From UBA4729 sp038231175 (lineage in GTDB: Bacteria; Patescibacteriota; Saccharimonadia; Saccharimonadales; UBA4665): a stretch of DNA of 21,159 bases. The stretch is from contig JBBRLU010000014.1 of assembly GCA_038231175.1 (NCBI GenBank), forward strand, positions 1-21,159, read 5' to 3'. The stretch's first letter is position 1; every line of letters starts with the position of its first letter. A program made the position numbers and the translations under genes. A model generated the notes under the pieces. The model was not told the DNA's origin. It was given only the letters and a program-made list of their open reading frames with translations, and did no database searches. This document shows, piece by piece, positions 13,657 to 20,436 of the stretch.

Positions 13657-14345
13657 ACCAGCTCATTACGCAGGGCATAATCCTCAGCCGGACCGACTTC
13701 GGTGAAGCCGACAAAATCATCACCTTACTAACACCCGACCACGGCAAATTACGCCTGATGGCCCGTGGCGTCCGGCGGGCCAAAAGCAAACTAGCCGGTG
13801 GCGTCGAGTTATTCAGCGTCAGCGACATCACCTACATCAAGGGCAGGGGAGAGATCGGCACGCTTATCAGCGCCCGCCTGATTACTCATTACGGCCGGAT
13901 CGTACAGGACGTCACACGGACCATGCTGGGCTATGAACTGATCAAGCAGCTCAACAAAGTCACCGAGGACCAGCCCGAAACCGAGTACTTCACGCTGCTC
14001 GAGCAAACGTTCCAAGCGCTTGACGAGGCTGCGATTCCACTCGAGTTAATCCGATTCTGGTTCGGCGCCCAGCTACTGTCCCAGGCCGGCTACTCACCGA
14101 ATCTGTACACCGACGCCGCCGGGGCTAAGCTGACGGCCGATCGGCAGTACGACTTCAGCTACGACGACATGATATTCATGTCCGCCGACCCGGGCCATTT
14201 TAAGGCCGGACACATAAAATTTTTACGCCTGGCCTTCAGCGGCAATCCCCCGAAACTGTTACATCAGGTGCAGGGCGGGACCGCCTTACTGCCAGAACTG
14301 TTGCCGATTACGCAGACCTTGCTCGTAAATCACATCCAGCGCTAG
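13653..14345 (+). CDS. recO: DNA repair protein RecO
   Basis: 230 residues. The N-terminus QGIILSRTDFGEADKIITLLTPDHGKLRLMARGVRRAKSKLAGGVELFS is the RecO OB-fold signature, followed by the helical C-terminal domain (TRTMLGYELIKQLNKVTED...ELIRFWFGAQLLSQAGYSPNL). RecO anneals complementary single strands and, with RecR, loads RecA at gaps. The zinc-binding cysteines found in many RecO proteins after the G-(Y/F)-x-P-x-L segment are absent. The start codon overlaps the pseudo-receiver stop. Confidence 0.93.
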   Translation: MNQLITQGIILSRTDFGEADKIITLLTPDHGKLRLMARGVRRAKSKLAGGVELFSVSDITYIKGRGEIGTLISARLITHYGRIVQDVTRTMLGYELIKQLNKVTEDQPETEYFTLLEQTFQALDEAAIPLELIRFWFGAQLLSQAGYSPNLYTDAAGAKLTADRQYDFSYDDMIFMSADPGHFKAGHIKFLRLAFSGNPPKLLHQVQGGTALLPELLPITQTLLVNHIQR

Positions 14346-14365
14346 GCCAGACTTCTGGTTTGCAG

Positions 14366-14371
14366 TATAAT
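14366..14371 (+). promoter_or_regulatory. -10 box (TATAAT) of glyS
   Basis: Consensus TATAAT ends 10 nt before ATG 14382, so the leader is only a few nucleotides. No -35 consensus is visible. Confidence 0.6.
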
Positions 14372-14381
14372 TTAGACAATT

Positions 14382-15692
14382 ATGAGCGATGTAAAACTAG
14401 AAGCTATTGTCAGCCTGTGCAAACGCCGTGGAATCATTTTTCCAGGTTCTGATGTCTATGGCGGCTTGAGCGGCACCTGGGATTACGGTCCTTTAGGTGT
14501 CACTCTCAAACGTAATATCATGCAGCTGTGGTGGAAGATGTTTGTCGATGACCGTGAAGATATGTTTGGTATAGACGCTGCAATCTTGATGAATCAAAAA
14601 GTATGGCAGGCCAGTGGCCATGTCGATACGTTCACCGATCCGTTAGTTGAATGCTCTAATTGCCACGGTCGCTTCCGGGCCGATAAGATCGACCTGAGCC
14701 GTTGCCCGAATTGTGGCCAGAAAGAAACCTTTGGCGAAGCCCGACAGTTCAATATGATGTTTAAAACTAATGTCGGGCCGGTCGAAGACGAAAAGTCAAT
14801 CAGTTACCTGCGCCCCGAAACGGCCCAAGGTATTTTCACAAACTTCAAGAACGTCGTCGATACCGTTTATCCCGACATACCATTCGGTTTAGCCCAACAG
14901 GGCAAAGCCTTCCGTAACGAAATCAGCCCACGTGACTTTATCTTCCGTGGTCGCGAGTTCGAACAAATGGAAATCGAGTACTTCATACGACCGGAAGACT
15001 GGGAGAAAGAATTTGACCACTGGAAAACGCAGTGGCACAACTTCTTTGACGCCCTAGGGCTACCGAAAGAATCTATCCACGAACTCGAAGTTTCTGGCGA
15101 TGATCGGGCGCATTACAGTAAGCGGACAGTCGACTTTGAATTTGATTTCCCGATTGGCGTAGAAGAGTTAGCCGGCTTGGCCTACCGGACTGATTTTGAC
15201 TTACAAAACATCCAGCGGGTAAGTGGTAAAACAATGGAGTACCGTCCTAAGGATGGTAGCGCCCCCTTCGTGCCACACGTTATTGAGCCGACTATTGGAC
15301 TGGAGCGAGCTGTCATGGCCGCGTTAACTGCTGCGTACACTGTCGACAAAGTGAATGGTGAAGAACGGGCTTATCTAAAGTTACCATCTCATCTCGCGCC
15401 AGTGAAAGTGGCTGTTTCACCACTGCTAAAAAACAAGCCGGAACTAGTCGATAAAGCCCGCGCAGTCTACAAACAGCTTAAGAAAGATTACGGCAACGTC
15501 ATGTGGGACGACAATGGCAATATCGGTAAGCGCTACCGCCGCCAGGACGAGATCGGCACGCCGTATTGCGTAGTGATCGACTTTGATACGCTGGAAGGCG
15601 ACAACAAAGACACCGTTACCGTCCGCCACCGCGACACCACCGAACAGACGCGGGTGGCGATTGCCGACCTAAAGCAATACCTCGAATTCTGA
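14382..15692 (+). CDS. glyS: Glycyl-tRNA synthetase, single-chain (homodimeric) type
   Basis: 436 residues. The start LEAIVSLCKRRGIIFPGSDVYGGLSGTWDYGPLG is the class II motif of the alpha-2 enzyme used by eukaryotes, archaea and some bacteria. A zinc-ribbon insertion has C91, C94, C108 and C111. RPETAQGIFTNFK (144-156), the motif 2 loop FRNEISPRDFIFRGREFEQMEIEYF and a C-terminal anticodon-binding domain (LAPVKVAVSPLLK...GNIGKRYRRQDEIGTPYCVVIDFD) follow. It charges tRNA-Gly with glycine. At 436 residues it is compact. Its TGA stop overlaps the ATG of the next ORF (TGATG, 15690-15694). Confidence 0.96.
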   Translation: MSDVKLEAIVSLCKRRGIIFPGSDVYGGLSGTWDYGPLGVTLKRNIMQLWWKMFVDDREDMFGIDAAILMNQKVWQASGHVDTFTDPLVECSNCHGRFRADKIDLSRCPNCGQKETFGEARQFNMMFKTNVGPVEDEKSISYLRPETAQGIFTNFKNVVDTVYPDIPFGLAQQGKAFRNEISPRDFIFRGREFEQMEIEYFIRPEDWEKEFDHWKTQWHNFFDALGLPKESIHELEVSGDDRAHYSKRTVDFEFDFPIGVEELAGLAYRTDFDLQNIQRVSGKTMEYRPKDGSAPFVPHVIEPTIGLERAVMAALTAAYTVDKVNGEERAYLKLPSHLAPVKVAVSPLLKNKPELVDKARAVYKQLKKDYGNVMWDDNGNIGKRYRRQDEIGTPYCVVIDFDTLEGDNKDTVTVRHRDTTEQTRVAIADLKQYLEF

Positions 15693-16243
15693 TGGAACGC
15701 TGCCAGGACAGTGGTTGTGGCTTCGAAAATCGACAAGAATACTGTGCTCAAGATGCCAAAGACCCCGACGGAGAAGCTGCGTACGTCGTCCAGGCAATCG
15801 ACGACCTGCTATACGAGAACGAATCTATCGCCAGTGAAAACTATGCCATCTCGGTCGACAGCAATGGCCAGATTCTCCAGAGAAGCTTTGCTATTACACA
15901 TTTTGACCCCCGAACATATATACTGCCGCTGACGAAATCGACGATAGCCATAACTCATAAGACCAATCGCCAGCTCGAGTGTGAATCGTATGATATAAAA
16001 CTTAATTAGGCCGTTGAACAGATTGATGATATCAGCGAACCGTACTGTGTGCAATATACGATTGATTTATATAAAAACGGTTTAGTACAGGCGGTAATAG
16101 AACAACCGGACTTTGAAAATGATGGCCGTGAATCGGCGGCTATTACCAGCTATGATTTTAATTCTTTGTACCAAGTCCTTGAACTGTTCGCAGCGTCACA
16201 ACGGGCTGAGCGGGCCGATAATAATCGGGCCCAGGCATCATAA
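15692..16243 (+). pseudogene. ORF interrupted by an in-frame TAG at 16007-16009, function unknown
   Basis: Frame 2 is open from ATG 15692 to 16243 except for a single TAG at 16007. The two pieces (105 residues, then a downstream piece whose first ATG or near-start is around 16049) are in the same frame and read smoothly across the stop: DIKLN-stop-AVEQIDDISEPYCVQYTIDLY. Loss by point mutation or amber readthrough would both explain this. A second anomaly lies near 15770-15785, where the adjacent frame (from GTG 15711, KIDKNTVLKMPKTPTEKLRT) looks more protein-like than the Cys-rich start of frame 2, hinting at a frameshift as well. The restored product would be acidic with no signal peptide or known motif. 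TAG is a frequent normal stop here, so recoding is unlikely. Confidence 0.55.
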
Positions 16244-16252
16244 GCATAGATA

Positions 16253-16283
16253 GCAAAAAGCCCGGCACAATGCCGAGCTTTTT
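16253..16283. terminator. Bidirectional intrinsic terminator
   Basis: AGC-C-CGGCA (16259-16267) pairs with TGCCG-A-GCT (16271-16279) with one internal mismatch and a CAA loop. It is flanked by A-run 16255-16259 and T-run 16279-16283, and sits between converging genes. Confidence 0.9.
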
Positions 16284-16308
16284 ATAATTGTAATATGGTT
16301 ACTGGCTA

Positions 16309-17025
16309 CTAGACGCCGGCGCGGTGGCTACAGACGGGCCAGGCATTCCAGCCTTGGCGGGCTTGGAGCATGGCGCCGCGGGCGATCTGCTCTTCGCGGC
16401 TAGCACTGGCAGGGTTGCCACTGCCACCGACAGCCGCCCAGCTCGACATGGTAAATTGCAGTCCTCCATAAAAACCGTTGCCGGTGTTGATGGCCCAGTT
16501 ACCGCCGGATTCGCAAGCGGCTATGCCATCCCAGACGCTACCGTCGCCGGCGCTTGGCGCAGTGGCTGCTACTTGCTGAGGAGCAGTTATGGGTTGGGTA
16601 TCGGCCGCCGGGTTGGTGGCGACTGTCTGCTTAGCAGCAGCTGGCGCGCTACTTACCAATTCACGGGCAGCTAACGTTTCGCTGGCGTCTGGCACCCGAA
16701 CGCTGTCGCCAGGGTAGATCAGGTTGGGGTCGGCGATGGCAGGGTTGGCATAGAATAGGCGCAGATAGCTGGTGTTATGATCGGCTGCGATCTTCTCCAA
16801 ATAGTCGCCGTCCAGGACGGTCACAGTCTGTGGCGCCGGTTGTGGCACCGGCGTTGCTGGCGCAGCAGCTGTCGTGGTCGGAATTGTTGCTGCCGGTGTA
16901 CTGATAGTCGTGACCGCCAGCTGTGTGATCGGTAGCTTGGCGCTTGCCTGGCTGGCGCTGGCTAGGCCACCTGCCGAAATCAGCGTCGATACGACCGTCG
17001 CTGCAGTTAATAATAATCGTTTCAT
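16309..17025 (-). CDS. Secreted LysM plus Rpf-like transglycosylase (peptidoglycan hydrolase)
   Basis: 238 residues. A Sec signal peptide (MKRLLLTAATVVSTLISAGGLASASQASA) is followed by a Thr/Ala/Pro-rich linker (about 37-66). A LysM domain (67-113: TVTVLDGDYLEKIAADHNTSYLRLFYANP...IYPGDSVRVP) should bind glycan. A second low-complexity linker leads to a C-terminal lysozyme-like domain of resuscitation-promoting-factor type (163-238), WDGIAACESGGNWAINTGNGFYGGLQF, with catalytic Glu172 and a Cys171-Cys232 pair as in Rpf. Such enzymes cleave peptidoglycan glycan strands. AAGGAGGG about 4 nt before the ATG is the strongest Shine-Dalgarno site in the window. In an epibiont it may remodel its own or a host actinobacterial wall (inference). 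Confidence 0.9.
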   Translation of the reverse strand: MKRLLLTAATVVSTLISAGGLASASQASAKLPITQLAVTTISTPAATIPTTTAAAPATPVPQPAPQTVTVLDGDYLEKIAADHNTSYLRLFYANPAIADPNLIYPGDSVRVPDASETLAARELVSSAPAAAKQTVATNPAADTQPITAPQQVAATAPSAGDGSVWDGIAACESGGNWAINTGNGFYGGLQFTMSSWAAVGGSGNPASASREEQIARGAMLQARQGWNAWPVCSHRAGV

Positions 17026-17109
17026 TTACCCTCCTTATTCCCCATGGCGTATCCGATAATTAGCGTAATATTTTGCGTTGTTTATATTTGGATAACAGGG
17101 GTAGGCACG

Positions 17110-17139
17110 GTGTTTTTTGCTCTCACAAGGAAAAAACAC
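17110..17139. repeat. Perfect 9-bp inverted repeat in the leader of the Rpf-like gene
   Basis: GTGTTTTTT (17110-17118) and AAAAAACAC (17131-17139) flank a 12-nt loop. On the minus strand it lies just downstream of the predicted transcription start and could be a leader hairpin or an operator. The rest of the 306-nt gap 17026-17331 holds two diverging promoters and otherwise AT-rich sequence; no RNA gene was recognised. Confidence 0.6.
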
Positions 17140-17148
17140 ACAGCTCTA

Positions 17149-17177
17149 AGCATAACTAAGACCTAAAATAGTGTCAA
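17149..17177 (-). promoter_or_regulatory. Promoter of the Rpf-like gene
   Basis: On the minus strand: TTGACA (17177-17172), a 17-nt spacer and TATGCT (17154-17149). The predicted transcription start is near 17142, giving a leader of about 115 nt, the longest in the window. Confidence 0.7.
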
Positions 17178-17293
17178 GCCTTCCGCTCGCCACGCTATAT
17201 GCAGGACTTGCCGTAACAGAGGAAATATAATCATAAGCAAAATCAAATTATATGTTGTAAATGTGGCCCGGTTTCGTTAAAAATATGTCGCTA

Positions 17294-17323
17294 TTGGCAT
17301 GGAAAGCGGGGACTTGGTATGAT
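17294..17323 (+). promoter_or_regulatory. Promoter of rnhA
   Basis: TTGGCA (17294-17299), an 18-nt spacer, TATGAT (17318-17323), then 8 nt to ATG 17332: predicted leaderless. Confidence 0.6.
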
Positions 17324-17331
17324 AGTAGCTG

Positions 17332-17757
17332 ATGATTATTTACTATACCGATGGCAGCTGCGACCCCAACCCCGGCACCGGCGGCTTCGCCGTCATCAAA
17401 GACATGGAACCGGCGGTCCTAGGCGGTGAGCCGCACCCGACGACTAACATCCGCATGGAAGGTTTGGCAATAATAGCGGCTCTGAAAGGTGCCGACGGCC
17501 AGCCCTGCGAAATCTTCAGCGACAGCGAATTCTGGATCAAGGTTATCACCATCTGGTCGTTGCCGTGGGAAAAGAACGGTTGGAAAAAGAAGGGTGGTGA
17601 GATTAAAAACCTCGATATCGTGCAGGCCGTCTGCCCACTCTACAAAGCTTCGAAGGCGAAGCTGACGTGGGTCCGTGGCCACAATAATGATCCGGGTAAC
17701 GAGCTAGCTGATCACTGGGCCAACGAAGCCCGCAAACAACAATTAGCCAAGCGCTAA
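17332..17757 (+). CDS. rnhA: Ribonuclease HI
   Basis: 141 residues. YYTDGSCDPNPGTGGFAVI (4-22) and MEGLAIIAAL (42-51) are RNase H family motifs, and the catalytic acids are D7, E43, D64 (FSDSEF) and D127 (NELADHWA); the assisting histidine is H117 (WVRGHNND). It cleaves the RNA strand of RNA-DNA hybrids, such as primers and R-loops. The basic handle is represented by WEKNGWKKKGGEIKN. yaaA starts 3 nt after its stop, so they are co-transcribed. Confidence 0.94.
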   Translation: MIIYYTDGSCDPNPGTGGFAVIKDMEPAVLGGEPHPTTNIRMEGLAIIAALKGADGQPCEIFSDSEFWIKVITIWSLPWEKNGWKKKGGEIKNLDIVQAVCPLYKASKAKLTWVRGHNNDPGNELADHWANEARKQQLAKR

Positions 17758-17760
17758 AAT

Positions 17761-18546
17761 ATGGGTAAGGGCGTACTGATTCTGCTGGCGCCGTCCAAGA
17801 CGATGGACCTGGCGTCGGCCTGTCCGCTACCCATCCAAGCCGGGGTACCGCTGTTCCTGGAACGGGCCGCTGAGATCGCTGCCACAGCGCGCACCTTAAG
17901 CATTGAAAATATGATGAAACTGATGGCAGTCAGCCGGCCGCTAGCCGTAACGACCCAACGATATTATACTGATTGGCGCAGTGATAAAGCTGGTAAAGCG
18001 GCACTGTGGAGTTACAGCGGTGACGTCTATAAAGGCCTGCAGGCACTGACCATGAAGCCAGCTGACAGCGGTTGGGCGCAGCAGCACCTGCTGATTGCTA
18101 GCGGACTATACGGATTAGTCCGGCCGTACGACGGTGTGCAGTCTTACCGTTTAGAAATGAAGGCCGGCTTAGCGGTCGGTGCCCATCAAAACCTGTCTGA
18201 TTTCTGGGGTGATAGCCTGTCTGGTTTCGTGCAATCGCAGGGCTACGACTGGCTGTGCAACTGCAGCTCCGAAGAGTACGCCAAGCCAGTGCTTACAGGT
18301 CTTCAGCTGCCGGTCACAACGCCGATATTTCTTGATGCCAAGCCAAGCGGGGCAGTCGGATCGGTACCAATTTACAGCAAGCTGATGCGTGGTGTCTTGG
18401 CACGCTGGATGATTGATAATCGTGTCGTAAGACCCGACCAACTACCGGGTTTCAGCGCCCATGGCTACAGCTACGACGCGGCCCGCTCCCAACCTAATGC
18501 GCCAGCTTTCAGCCGTCCTAAAATGGTGCCGCTACGCTTTGACTAG
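17761..18546 (+). CDS. yaaA: YaaA family (DUF328) peroxide-stress protein
   Basis: 261 residues. The N-terminus ILLAPSKTMD (7-16) and the central segments YSGDVYKGLQALTM, LLIASGLYGLVRPYDGVQSYRLEM and the C-terminal GFSAHGYSYDAARS are the conserved blocks of YaaA (usual: LISPAKTLD...F.GDVY.GLda...ilSGLYG.LrPlD.iqpYRLEM). In E. coli YaaA limits iron-driven oxidative damage and binds DNA; the family includes DNA-helix-binding folds. It follows rnhA by 3 nt with no Shine-Dalgarno site. Length matches the usual 250-260. Confidence 0.93.
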   Translation: MGKGVLILLAPSKTMDLASACPLPIQAGVPLFLERAAEIAATARTLSIENMMKLMAVSRPLAVTTQRYYTDWRSDKAGKAALWSYSGDVYKGLQALTMKPADSGWAQQHLLIASGLYGLVRPYDGVQSYRLEMKAGLAVGAHQNLSDFWGDSLSGFVQSQGYDWLCNCSSEEYAKPVLTGLQLPVTTPIFLDAKPSGAVGSVPIYSKLMRGVLARWMIDNRVVRPDQLPGFSAHGYSYDAARSQPNAPAFSRPKMVPLRFD

Positions 18547-18555
18547 TGCTATCAT
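18547..18555 (+). promoter_or_regulatory. Extended -10 promoter of the HAD phosphatase gene
   Basis: TGCTATCAT: TG at 18547-18548 and hexamer 18550-18555, starting one base after the yaaA TAG. ATG 18563 lies 7 nt downstream; the earlier ATG at 18554 overlaps the hexamer. Confidence 0.5.
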
Positions 18556-18562
18556 GGACGTT

Positions 18563-19243
18563 ATGGAAACTTCTTCGAGTGTCGAAGCAATCATCTGGGA
18601 TCTGGACGGTACGCTGCTGGACAGCTTTGACATCTATTTTAATTGCTTGTCAGAAGCAACCACTGTAATGGAACTGCCGTCGCCCAACCGTGACACCGTC
18701 ATCGCCAACTACCATGGCTCTTTAGAAGATTCAATTCAAGCTGCGCTAGGCTTACCCGTAGGCCCGTTGCTCGCCAGTATCATTGACGAGTTTCTAGCAG
18801 TACAGCACGATTATTATGAAGATCCTAACGGTCATCTTTTTAGCGATGCCTTAGGCTTGGTCAAGCGGGCCGCACAAGTCGGTTTAGCGCAATTTATCAT
18901 TACCAATCGTCGTCACGCCGGCCGCGGTCTAGCCAGCCCCCGCAGTATCGTCGGACGTTCAGATCTGCATGGACTCATCGATGGCATCGTCTGCGGTGAC
19001 GAAACGGACGCCCACAAACCGGACGCAGCCGTAGCTTGGCCGCTCTTACAACGTCATAGTCTGGACCCGCGGTCGGTATTAGTGATCGGCGACCAGCATG
19101 TCGATGCCGAGTTAGCGCGCAATCTTGGCTGCCAGGCGGTGATCGTCGGGCGGACGGCCCAGTCACCGCATCTGGAAACTATTCCAGATTGGCGGAGTTT
19201 TGCTACCAGCGTCAACAGTTTGGACACCGTCAAGCTCAGCTAA
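18563..19243 (+). CDS. HAD-superfamily hydrolase, phosphoglycolate phosphatase-like
   Basis: 226 residues from ATG 18563 (start set by the -10 box; ATG 18554 would add three residues). HAD motif I is WDLDGTLLDS (12-21) with the nucleophile Asp13 and acid/base Asp15. A helical cap follows (residues about 25-85), then motif II ITNRR, motif III K in DAHKPDAA and motif IV GDQHVDAELARNLG. This is the layout of Gph/PGM-type phosphatases with a C1 cap. It hydrolyses a phosphomonoester; the substrate cannot be inferred. It lies after yaaA with a separate promoter. Confidence 0.87.
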   Translation: METSSSVEAIIWDLDGTLLDSFDIYFNCLSEATTVMELPSPNRDTVIANYHGSLEDSIQAALGLPVGPLLASIIDEFLAVQHDYYEDPNGHLFSDALGLVKRAAQVGLAQFIITNRRHAGRGLASPRSIVGRSDLHGLIDGIVCGDETDAHKPDAAVAWPLLQRHSLDPRSVLVIGDQHVDAELARNLGCQAVIVGRTAQSPHLETIPDWRSFATSVNSLDTVKLS

Positions 19244-19293
19244 GGCGGGCTAACGCGGCAGATTTTACAGCAGATTTTTGACGAAAGCTCGAG

Positions 19294-19299
19294 TACAAT
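19294..19299 (+). promoter_or_regulatory. -10 box of the KwaB-like gene
   Basis: TACAAT at 19294-19299 predicts a start near 19306 and a leader of about 40 nt that carries ATGGAG (19336-19341) as ribosome site before ATG 19347. TTGACG at 19278-19283 is too close (10 nt) to be its -35. Confidence 0.45.
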
Positions 19300-19346
19300 A
19301 GGCAGTACTAAACAAACACAAAAAAGTTAATCGTAATGGAGTATGT

Positions 19347-20426
19347 ATGGATTCAGACAGCGCAGTATTAGAAGTGACAGCCGACAAACCCGGCGGACAA
19401 CATGAGTTGCCCCGCGACATCTTGGCGCCGGCACCGGGCAGCACGACCTATGCCGAGAGCGATGTCTTTGCCTGGGCCAACAACCTGGTCCAATTCAAAG
19501 ATGAATTAAAAATTGATTTGTTTTTGATCAACAAGAACTATGTGGTCTACAAGACCAACATGGCGGCCGAGCTCAACAAACAGCTGGAGCCGATCTTCAT
19601 CGATGAAATGCTGGAGTACGTTCTGAACGGCGCCGCCGAAGGCCTGATTGTCCGCGGCTTCGAGGAAGCCGAAGCCGAGAGCAAGGTCCTGCAGCGGACA
19701 CTGCTCGACAACGTTGAAAAATTGAAGGAGACACTCAACTGGGTCAAGCATCAATCTAGCGAGATCGAGATGTTCGTCGAGGAAGAGCACGACTTCAAGC
19801 GTATCAAGGGTATCATGGCCAAAGTCAGTCACCCCCAGATGAAACAGCCGTGTTACATCTTCAAGGTGCTACCGCAGAGCAGTATCATGCGCGGCAAGAC
19901 CGGCTGGATGCTGCGCAGCGGTAAGTTCATGGGCTTTGACGCCGACGCCGCCGTCCGGATTCCGACCGATCCACAATTACTGTTACTGGACCAGGATCTA
20001 TACGTCTTTAATCAGACCAAACTCAAGCAATTATTCGGCTACGACGCCAAAGAGGCCAGCATCGCCCGCTCCAAGATCGCCGAGATCGAGGCTAACTTCA
20101 AACTCAGTTTTGACGGCGAAAATAATCTGCAGACCCTGATCAAGGACAAGAACAGCCTCATCAAGAAACTGCAAAAGATCGTGCCTGGTTCCGTCCGCCA
20201 AGAAGAACTGTTGCAACACGCCGAAGACTTGGAAATAGATCTGATGCAAGACGAAGCTGGCGCTATCATCATCATGGACGACAAGGATCTGGCTAAGTTC
20301 ATTAACTTACTGAACGACGATTACCACGAGTCGGCTTTGACCGGGCAGCGTTATGAAATCATTAAAAAGAAATTATTAAAACCGGAAGACGACGAAGAGA
20401 CCAAGCTGCTTAAGGAAGTGCTATAA
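19347..20426 (+). CDS. DUF4868 / Kiwa KwaB-like protein
   Basis: 359 residues, acidic, no signal peptide. The middle and end resemble KwaB (DUF4868), the effector of the Kiwa anti-phage system. GKTGWMLRSGKFMGFDADAAVRIP (183-206) is followed by QLLLLDQDLYVFNQTKLKQLFGYDAKEAS (210-238), matching the family pattern of a short strand pair then Y-(V/I)-(F/L)-N-x-x-x-(F/L)-x-x-x-F-G-(Y/F). The C-terminus IIMDDKDLAKFINLLNDDYHESALTGQRYE (308-337) matches the usual D-D-x-D-L...LLNDDYx.SxLTG..YE ending. The N-terminal 160 residues are helical. KwaB acts with the membrane protein KwaA, which is not adjacent. A PIF1-like helicase follows 10 nt downstream. Recognition is from memory of the family, not a search. 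Confidence 0.65.
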   Translation: MDSDSAVLEVTADKPGGQHELPRDILAPAPGSTTYAESDVFAWANNLVQFKDELKIDLFLINKNYVVYKTNMAAELNKQLEPIFIDEMLEYVLNGAAEGLIVRGFEEAEAESKVLQRTLLDNVEKLKETLNWVKHQSSEIEMFVEEEHDFKRIKGIMAKVSHPQMKQPCYIFKVLPQSSIMRGKTGWMLRSGKFMGFDADAAVRIPTDPQLLLLDQDLYVFNQTKLKQLFGYDAKEASIARSKIAEIEANFKLSFDGENNLQTLIKDKNSLIKKLQKIVPGSVRQEELLQHAEDLEIDLMQDEAGAIIIMDDKDLAKFINLLNDDYHESALTGQRYEIIKKKLLKPEDDEETKLLKEVL

Positions 20427-20427
20427 T
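20419..20427 (+). promoter_or_regulatory. Extended -10 promoter of the PIF1-like gene, overlapping the upstream stop codon
   Basis: TGCTATAAT (TG 20419-20420, hexamer 20422-20427) contains the TAA stop of the KwaB-like gene (20424-20426). ATG 20437 follows 9 nt later. Confidence 0.55.
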
Positions 20428-20436
20428 CGAGACTCT

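Noticed and set aside
16007..16009. TAG recoded as an amino acid
   Set aside because: TAG ends many clearly complete genes here (for example rpsU, map, ftsA, recO), so it is an ordinary stop.
17026..17142. ydaO (c-di-AMP) riboswitch, known upstream of rpf genes in actinobacteria
   Set aside because: The leader is too short and none of the conserved ydaO blocks is visible; only a simple dyad is present.
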